DNA from: Bacteroidia bacterium
GTDB taxonomy: Bacteria; Bacteroidota; Bacteroidia; Flavobacteriales; Flavobacteriaceae
Length of the DNA: 10,783 bases
Direction: 5' to 3'
NCBI GenBank assembly: GCA_030425715.1
Contig: JAUIAA010000047.1
Coordinates: 1 to 10,783, forward strand
The translations under genes and the position numbers were made by a program. The number at the start of each line of letters is the position of its first letter. The first letter of the stretch is position 1. Positions 6,325 to 10,783 of this stretch are shown here, one piece after another. The notes below the pieces were generated by a model. The model had not been told where the DNA came from, ran no database searches, and saw only the letters and a list, made by a program, of their open reading frames with translations.

Positions 6325-6966
6325 TTATTGTAGGTGAATGCCACATTCTCTATTTTTAAGTGCCTTTGTAGGATCAAAATAGGATTCGTTTTTTGGTAAA
6401 TTAAGTACTTCTAAATAGTTATCTAACTCAAAATCTGTCCAATAATAAAACGGACTTACCTTTAAAATACCATCTTTACTATAGCTTAAAATATCTTTAT
6501 TATTTCTGTATTCCGTTTGTCTAACTCTAATATTGGTAAACCATACCTTTGGTTGATGTTCAGCCAAAGCCCTTTTAAAAGGTTCTAGTTTTACAATTTC
6601 GGTAAATTCGGCATGCTTCGGATCGTTTACTTCAGGTATACCTATGGTTACGTCAGTAAATGCAGAAGATTGGAGGGGAACATACATGTCCACATTTAAA
6701 TCAAAACGATTTATCAATTCCGTTGCATGCCGATATGTGTTGGGTGTATTATAACCTGTATCACACCAGATTACTTTAATATTTGGGTCTAAATCGTGAA
6801 ATGTACTTAGCAAAACTGCAGAGTAAATTCCAAAACTAGTAGTTACTATCTTTTTATCTGTTAGATGTAAAGCCCATTGTACAATTTCTTCAGGTCTTTT
6901 ATTTCTAAATTCTTTATTTAACTTTTCTATGTCTAAGTTTTGTAATTGCTGATTCATATTTTGCAT
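6325..6966 (-). CDS. cysH: Phosphoadenylyl-sulfate (PAPS) reductase
   Basis: This is a 213-aa member of the PAPS reductase/ATP-pyrophosphatase fold. It has the PP-loop variant TTSFGIYSAVLL at 42-53, DTGYNTPNTYRH at 69-80, KLEPFKRAL at 126-134 and the catalytic C-terminal ECGIHL with Cys208. Only two cysteines are present (68 and 208), so the four cluster cysteines of [4Fe-4S] APS reductases are absent. This indicates a cluster-free enzyme that uses PAPS and thioredoxin or glutaredoxin to make sulfite. A second in-frame ATG at codon 4 (6957) is possible; I keep the first. It is followed after 6 nt by the sulfite reductase, its next step. The sulfate-activating genes cysD and cysN, which often accompany it, are not in the window. 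Transcription probably starts near 7003 under the Rrf2-type operator described separately. Confidence 0.94.
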   Translation of the reverse strand: MQNMNQQLQNLDIEKLNKEFRNKRPEEIVQWALHLTDKKIVTTSFGIYSAVLLSTFHDLDPNIKVIWCDTGYNTPNTYRHATELINRFDLNVDMYVPLQSSAFTDVTIGIPEVNDPKHAEFTEIVKLEPFKRALAEHQPKVWFTNIRVRQTEYRNNKDILSYSKDGILKVSPFYYWTDFELDNYLEVLNLPKNESYFDPTKALKNRECGIHLQ

Positions 6967-6984
6967 TAATTTAAAAACTATTAC

Positions 6985-7001
6985 CCTATCGGTTTAATAG
7001 A
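6985..7001 (-). promoter_or_regulatory. Candidate Rrf2 operator, cysH-proximal copy
   Basis: This is a 17-bp motif fitting CCTATMGRTTTARTAGR (plus-strand reading), the near copy of the one at 7066-7082 with 13 of 17 identical bases. The overlapping perfect inverted arms CTATTA (6978-6983) and TAATAG (6995-7000) give it dyad symmetry. It lies just downstream of the predicted cysH start point, a classic repressor position. Assignment to the neighbouring Rrf2 protein is inference. Confidence 0.5.
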
Positions 7002-7009
7002 TTATTATG

Positions 7010-7017
7010 CAAAGATA
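7010..7017 (-). promoter_or_regulatory. cysH promoter, Bacteroidota -7 box
   Basis: The minus strand reads TATCTTTG, an exact match to TAnnTTTG, followed by C. No convincing TTG -33 element is found at the usual distance; the region upstream is very AT-rich. The predicted start is near 7003, giving a leader of about 37 nt to the cysH ATG. The box lies between the two copies of the 17-bp palindromic motif. Confidence 0.6.
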
Positions 7018-7065
7018 TATTTAATTTTTAAAATTTAGCATAAAATCAATATTAAAATTTATTTT

Positions 7066-7082
7066 CCTATAGATTTAGTAGG
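7066..7082 (-). promoter_or_regulatory. Candidate Rrf2 operator, distal copy
   Basis: This second copy of the 17-bp motif has CCTA...TAGG dyad ends and lies about 50 bp upstream of the -7 box, directly after the rrf2 stop codon. Together with the proximal copy it brackets the cysH promoter, an arrangement that suits either activation from upstream plus repression, or two dimers acting together. It overlaps a hairpin at the end of rrf2, so part of the similarity could have another cause. Confidence 0.45.
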
Positions 7083-7095
7083 TTAAACTAAATCT
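7071..7095 (-). terminator. Hairpin at the rrf2 3' end, possible weak terminator
   Basis: AGATTTAGT (7071-7079) and ACTAAATCT (7087-7095) form a perfect 9-bp inverted repeat with a 7-nt loop containing the rrf2 stop codon. It is AT-rich and is followed on the minus strand only by an A/T-rich tract, without a proper T-run. It may end or stabilise the rrf2 message, or simply be part of the DNA operator. Confidence 0.35.
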
Positions 7096-7490
7096 GCTAA
7101 GGTATTATTTCTAAAAACCTGAAGGGTGTTGTCTCTTACTTGAATCATTAATCTGTATACACTACAGCTTTTTTCATCTTTACAATCATCACACTTTTCA
7201 TAGTAATTTAAGCTTACGCAAGGTACCAAAGCAATAGGACCTTCTAATATACGAATCACATCTGTCATAGGAATGTCAACAGGATCTTTTAACAAGTAAT
7301 AACCTCCACCTTTGCCTTTTTTAGAGCCTAAAAACCCTGACTTTCTTAGAGTTAACAAAATACTTTCTAAAAATTTATGCGAAATATTTTCACTTTCTGC
7401 AATGGTAGCAATAGGAACTAACTTTACATCTTTTTGTCTGGCGATATAGGTTAAGGCCTTTAAACCGTATTTTGTTTTTTTGGATAGCAT
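7083..7490 (-). CDS. Rrf2-family transcriptional regulator with an IscR-like cysteine cluster
   Basis: This 135-aa winged-helix regulator opens with the typical MLSKKTKYGLKALTYIAR. It has a recognition-helix segment ISHKFLESILLTLRKSG (36-52), a wing GSKKGKGGGYYL (55-66) and the dimer helix at the C-terminus. It carries Cys91, Cys100, Cys103 and Cys109, compared with C-X5-C-X5-C in IscR. The cluster suggests an Fe-S or thiol/redox sensor rather than a cysteine-free CymR-like regulator. It lies directly upstream of cysH in the same direction. The Rrf2 family includes CymR (cysteine metabolism) and IscR (Fe-S assembly), and the position argues for control of sulfate assimilation. Its own promoter is unclear in the 53-bp gap behind the histidine kinase gene; TATATTCG just before the ATG is a weak -7-like match that would give an almost leaderless RNA. 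Confidence 0.93.
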   Translation of the reverse strand: MLSKKTKYGLKALTYIARQKDVKLVPIATIAESENISHKFLESILLTLRKSGFLGSKKGKGGGYYLLKDPVDIPMTDVIRILEGPIALVPCVSLNYYEKCDDCKDEKSCSVYRLMIQVRDNTLQVFRNNTLADLV

Positions 7491-7543
7491 ACGCGAATAT
7501 AAAAAAATTTATCTCCATTTTAGCAATACTGCCATAAACATGA

Positions 7544-9343
7544 TTAAAGATCTATATTAATGGTAATTCTTGTACCTTTTCCTTGAGAAGAACTGATAAA
7601 AATTCTACCATTGATATAATGAATTCTTTCTCTCATAAAAAACAATCCCATACCTACTCCATTTTCTTTGGTCTCCAGTAAATCCACATCAAATCCAACA
7701 CCGTCATCATCAATCACAATACTCAATTTGTCTTTTGAATGACTTAAACTTACTATTATACAATTAGAATTGGCATATTTTAAAGCATTATTAACAGCTT
7801 CTTGCACAACACGATATAAATTAATTTCTACCAAAGAATCAAACCTACCATTAAATCCTGTTTTATTTTGAAAATAAATTTCTTTACCTGTAAAATTATG
7901 AAGTTGCTGAGCTAGTTTTTGTAAGGTAGCCACAATTCCAAAATCATGCAGCTCAGGCGGCGTTAAATTAAAGGTTACCGTTCTTACTTCTTTAATTAAA
8001 CTGCTCAACAAGCCTTTTAGTCTATCTACCTTTATTTGTGCTTTTTCGGTGTTATTTACATCTATTGCCTCTAAATTAAATTTTAATGCGGTTAGGGTTT
8101 GCCCAATGCCATCATGTATATCTTTAGCAATTCTTTTTCGCTCTTCCTCTTGGGCTTCAACAATTTGACTTGCTTGATTTTTCTGCGATTGTATTTCGCG
8201 TTCAAACTTTTGTTTATTGAGCTTATCTATTTCGTTCTGACTTTCTTTTCTAACGGTAATATCATTACATAAAATAAGTGCATTTTGGTCATTATTCATT
8301 TGATTCATTGAAATGATAGAAACTTCTAACCAAATTTTTCGACCCTTTAAAGTGGTAATTGGAATTTCTTCAAACCATACCGTATTTTGCTTTCTTTCTA
8401 ATAAATTTTTAAGCTTCTCTTGCTCTACCTCTTCAACTGTCAACAATTCTTCTATGGTAGCTGCAGCTGATGCAGTATCTACATCCAGTAGTTGGGCAAA
8501 CTTTTTACTAATATGAATCACCTGATTGTCTTGCCCAATGCTAATGAATAATGCAGCATTGTCTATTGCATAATATAAGCCTTGTAATTCTTGAAGCAAT
8601 GACTCTTTGGCTCGATAGAGATGATTGACCTGTGTTAGTTTATTCTCGGTTTTTTTCTGCGAAATAACCAACCTAGATATTAATTTTTTAATTTGAATGG
8701 TCAAAGGTTGAAACAAGAAAACACCTTCTAACAACAAAACGAGTAATACAATAAATAATAACACATAGTTGAGTTTTCTAAGGTTGGTAACCTTGGTTTT
8801 ACTAAGGTGGTCTAACCTAAATACTATCTCGTCCATTTGATGGAGAAAATTTTGCTCTGCTTCTTTTAGCAGACTCAACTTTTTATAAACATTGGCAACA
8901 TGACTTAAACTATCTTTTAAATAAAGTTCTTCAACAATATGGACCAATTCCTTTTGAGAAGCATTTAAGTTTAAAAATTGTTGTTTTAGTTTATCATCGT
9001 TCTTGGTAAGATCTCCTAAGGTATGTTGTACATCTTGTAGGTTTTCATGAGCTGTAGAAAATGTACTTACATTATTTTGTAAATTTTGAATATCTTTAGC
9101 CTGAACGGTTTTATCCTGATAAAGATACAGCGCCTCTTTTACAATTTTCTGACTCAACATTCTTTGCCTACCTGCAATATTGACAATTCGAGAATCGTTT
9201 AACTGATTTTTAAGCTGTTGCTGAGTTACAAATTGAATAAGAAGTAGTGTGACCACAATGATTATAATGGCCGTAAAATAAATTTTTCTAAATTTTTTAA
9301 AGGCTTGTAAATCTACATTATCTCTATCAGCAGTGTCTTGCAT
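7544..9343 (-). CDS. Membrane histidine kinase, NarX/PilJ-like sensor with PAS and HisKA_3 core
   Basis: This protein has 599 aa from the ATG at 9343. Order: TM1 at about 22-39; an extracytoplasmic helical region opening with NIAGRQRMLSQK (55-66), the motif shared by PilJ-type and NarX-like nitrate/nitrite sensor domains; TM2 at about 192-212; a coiled coil; a PAS region at about 253-365; a dimerisation helix with EEERKRIAKDIHDGIGQTL and phospho-acceptor His410; and a HATPase with the N-box EAVNNALKYA, DDDGVGF (545-551) and GVGMGL (562-567). HisKA_3 kinases pair with NarL/LuxR-type regulators; none is encoded here. Being 13 nt behind the DUF4202 gene and downstream of nirBD, it probably senses nitrate or nitrite, although the ligand-binding arginine arrangement was not verified. 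A TTG 33 nt further upstream is in frame but would overlap DUF4202 and is less likely. Confidence 0.9.
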   Translation of the reverse strand: MQDTADRDNVDLQAFKKFRKIYFTAIIIIVVTLLLIQFVTQQQLKNQLNDSRIVNIAGRQRMLSQKIVKEALYLYQDKTVQAKDIQNLQNNVSTFSTAHENLQDVQHTLGDLTKNDDKLKQQFLNLNASQKELVHIVEELYLKDSLSHVANVYKKLSLLKEAEQNFLHQMDEIVFRLDHLSKTKVTNLRKLNYVLLFIVLLVLLLEGVFLFQPLTIQIKKLISRLVISQKKTENKLTQVNHLYRAKESLLQELQGLYYAIDNAALFISIGQDNQVIHISKKFAQLLDVDTASAAATIEELLTVEEVEQEKLKNLLERKQNTVWFEEIPITTLKGRKIWLEVSIISMNQMNNDQNALILCNDITVRKESQNEIDKLNKQKFEREIQSQKNQASQIVEAQEEERKRIAKDIHDGIGQTLTALKFNLEAIDVNNTEKAQIKVDRLKGLLSSLIKEVRTVTFNLTPPELHDFGIVATLQKLAQQLHNFTGKEIYFQNKTGFNGRFDSLVEINLYRVVQEAVNNALKYANSNCIIVSLSHSKDKLSIVIDDDGVGFDVDLLETKENGVGMGLFFMRERIHYINGRIFISSSQGKGTRITINIDL

Positions 9344-9356
9344 ATTAGCTTGTAAA

Positions 9357-9944
9357 TTAAGATATTGCTGCAGCAATCAAATCTTTAGCATCTTTACTAA
9401 AGTTTAATTCTAAGGCTATTTCATGGCCTTTCTCAGACATTTTAGCCCAAGTTTTTCTCAGGATATCTATCAATTTATCCTCGTCATATTTCTTCGAAAA
9501 ACTTTCAAAATAATGTTCTAAAAACACCAAACATACCACATCTTCTAAAGTTTGTGTATCCTCATGTTTTTTCAATTGTTTTTTTTGAAGTAAAAACTTA
9601 ACCTCATCAATTAAGTCTTGTTCGTAGCCCACTTCTTTTAAAATAGATTCAGCTTTTTTGGCGTGAAAAATCTTTAAATCCTGACGCCATTTTAAATAAC
9701 CCACACGATTCATTTCATAATTATGACGGTCAATTTCCCAACGACAAATATGCTGGCATCTTACGGCTAGTTTTAAAGCTTCACTCGCATCAGGCCTAAT
9801 ACTGTTTAGTCGGTTTGTCATTCTAATGGCATAGAGCAACTCTTTAGGATAGCTTTTACCATTAAAATTCTCTTTATTTGGATCTGCTTCGTTGGCCAAA
9901 TCAAATTTGGCGATGGCTTTATTAAATTTATCTGAATCACTCAT
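9357..9944 (-). CDS. DUF4202 family protein of unknown function
   Basis: This is a 195-aa, predicted all-helical cytoplasmic protein. I recognise the DUF4202 signature: AVRCQHICRWEIDRHNYEMN (60-79), GYLKWRQDLKIFHA (82-95), LED (133-135) with CLVFLEHYFESFSKKY, and KTWAKMSEKGHEIAL (164-178). Conserved polar residues His65, Arg68, Trp69, His94, Glu134, Asp135 and His144 could form a metal or ligand site. The spacing faintly recalls HD-type phosphohydrolases, but this is only a visual impression. No biochemical function is established to my knowledge. It lies 21 nt after nirD and 13 nt before the nitrate-type sensor kinase, so it is probably cotranscribed with both. That places it in nitrite reduction or its signalling. 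Confidence 0.85.
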   Translation of the reverse strand: MSDSDKFNKAIAKFDLANEADPNKENFNGKSYPKELLYAIRMTNRLNSIRPDASEALKLAVRCQHICRWEIDRHNYEMNRVGYLKWRQDLKIFHAKKAESILKEVGYEQDLIDEVKFLLQKKQLKKHEDTQTLEDVVCLVFLEHYFESFSKKYDEDKLIDILRKTWAKMSEKGHEIALELNFSKDAKDLIAAAIS

Positions 9945-9965
9945 TCTGGCTATTTAAAGCCAAAT

Positions 9966-10343
9966 TTATTCAGAAAAACCTACATAGACAAAGCCATTGT
10001 CAATTTTAACTGGATAAACTTGTATCGCTTCGAGATCTCCATTTATATTTTCGCCAGTTTCTAAAGAGAAATTCTTTTTATGCATTGGGCATGCTACCTT
10101 AGGAATACCTTCATTATCACCTATCATACCCCGTGATAAAACCATCTCCATTTTATGTGGACAAGCGTTCTGACAAGCATACCATGCATTTTTTCTAGTA
10201 AAATTAAAAATTGCCACCTGCTTATCTCTGTATTTAATACAAGCACCTCCATTGGCAGGAAATTCGTCAACTGCTGCTGCTTTATACCATACTTTAACCT
10301 GTTCTGCAATTATGGCCTGATTAGTATTTAAAAAAGTTTCCAT
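9966..10343 (-). CDS. nirD: Assimilatory nitrite reductase small subunit, Rieske-type
   Basis: This 125-aa protein has a Rieske [2Fe-2S] fold. The ligands are Cys61 and His63 in ACPHK and Cys85 and His88 in ACPMHKKNF, all four present and properly spaced. NirD is the small subunit of NADH-dependent NirBD, which reduces nitrite to ammonium in the cytoplasm. Length is close to the usual 105-120 aa, with a short N-terminal extension. It begins 18 nt after the nirB stop. An overlapping reading frame at 10124-10309 is a shadow. Confidence 0.94.
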   Translation of the reverse strand: METFLNTNQAIIAEQVKVWYKAAAVDEFPANGGACIKYRDKQVAIFNFTRKNAWYACQNACPHKMEMVLSRGMIGDNEGIPKVACPMHKKNFSLETGENINGDLEAIQVYPVKIDNGFVYVGFSE

Positions 10344-10361
10344 ACGTTTAGTTTTAATTGA

Positions 10362-10783
10362 TTAATTCCAAGGTTGTGGTTTTAGTTGATCTCTCATTGG
10401 TACAAATAAAATGTTATCATCTCTATCTTCGGTATTTACAAAATGTTTAAATCTGCTTTGCAATGACTCATCTTCAACCACTTGTTTCCATTCGCACTCA
10501 TATGCATCTACCAACGATTGCATTTCTATTTCTAATTCATCCGCTAGATTCAAACTATCTTTAACAACAATGCTTTTTAATTGCTCTATACCGCCTTCTA
10601 GCTTTTCTAGCCAAGCTGCAGTTCGCATGAGCGGGGCTGCCGTACGGATATAATACATTAAAAACCTATCTAAATATTTTATACATGTTTCGCTATCAAT
10701 TTGCTCTGCGAGCAATTGCGCATGTTTTGGTGTAGCTCCGCCGTTACCACATACATAAAGGTTCCAACCTCCTTCAACGGCAA
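10362..10783 (-). CDS. nirB: Assimilatory nitrite reductase large subunit, C-terminal end only
   Basis: The frame is open from the window edge to the TAA at 10364-10362 and gives the last 140 residues. Visible landmarks are AVEGGWNLYVCGNGGATPKH, then FLMYYIRTAAPLMRTAAWLE, FVNTEDRDDNILFVPMRDQL and the final PQPWN, all typical of the NirB C-terminus following the siroheme/[4Fe-4S] domain. The FAD/NADH domains and cluster cysteines lie outside the window. An internal ATG at 10715 is not the start. It is the first known gene of the nirB-nirD-DUF4202-kinase set; its promoter is not visible here. Confidence 0.95.
   Translation of the reverse strand, partial: AVEGGWNLYVCGNGGATPKHAQLLAEQIDSETCIKYLDRFLMYYIRTAAPLMRTAAWLEKLEGGIEQLKSIVVKDSLNLADELEIEMQSLVDAYECEWKQVVEDESLQSRFKHFVNTEDRDDNILFVPMRDQLKPQPWN

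Noticed and set aside
6325..6966. CysH as a [4Fe-4S] APS reductase
   Set aside because: The protein has only Cys68 and Cys208; the paired cluster cysteines are missing.
9344..9376. TTG start of the histidine kinase giving 610 aa
   Set aside because: It would overlap the DUF4202 gene; the ATG at 9343 is 13 nt past that stop and leaves a normal N-terminus before TM1.
10124..10309. 61-aa frame inside nirD, and the plus-strand frames across the window
   Set aside because: They are shadows of well-supported minus-strand genes, with compositions that match no family I recognise.

Overview
The window looks like a chromosomal segment of a marine-type Flavobacteriaceae (Bacteroidota). Reasons: AT-rich DNA, a Bacteroidota-style -7 box (TAnnTTTG), a methionine synthase split into separate polypeptides, a SAM-I riboswitch of flavobacterial type, and protein sequences typical of this family. 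The genus cannot be named from the sequence alone. All supported genes are on the minus strand, so transcription runs from the right edge to the left.

Right part (about 7544-10783), nitrite/nitrate module: the 3' end of nirB (siroheme nitrite reductase large subunit), nirD (Rieske-type small subunit), a DUF4202 protein of unknown function, and a membrane histidine kinase. The kinase has a NarX/PilJ-like periplasmic sensor segment, a PAS region and a HisKA_3/HATPase core. The gaps are 18, 21 and 13 bp, so this is probably one operon. No response regulator is present in the window.

Middle part (about 2280-7490), assimilatory sulfate reduction: an Rrf2-family regulator with an IscR-like cysteine cluster, then a regulatory gap with a clear -7 box and two copies of a 17-bp palindromic motif. 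Next come cysH (PAPS reductase), a 702-residue siroheme sulfite reductase with an extra C-terminal HEPN-like helical domain, cobA (SUMT, for siroheme), a thioredoxin-reductase-like ferredoxin-NADP reductase and an adrenodoxin-type [2Fe-2S] ferredoxin. Together they can be read as an electron chain NADPH -> reductase -> ferredoxin -> sulfite reductase with its cofactor enzyme. cysD/cysN and a precorrin-2 dehydrogenase/ferrochelatase are absent from this stretch.

Left part (1-1962), methionine: a SAM-I riboswitch, a compact multi-stem structured element in the leader, the homocysteine methyltransferase half of MetH, and an ABM-family monooxygenase whose GTG start overlaps the metH stop. At the left edge is a truncated four-helix-bundle (23S rRNA-IVP family) gene preceded by six 7-bp tandem units. 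Sulfide made by the middle module would feed, through homocysteine, into the methionine step on the left. Siroheme made by CobA could serve both NirB and the sulfite reductase. The genes themselves are mostly known families. The least explained features are the HEPN fusion, the DUF4202 gene, the duplicated operator at cysH, the structured leader element and the heptamer array.
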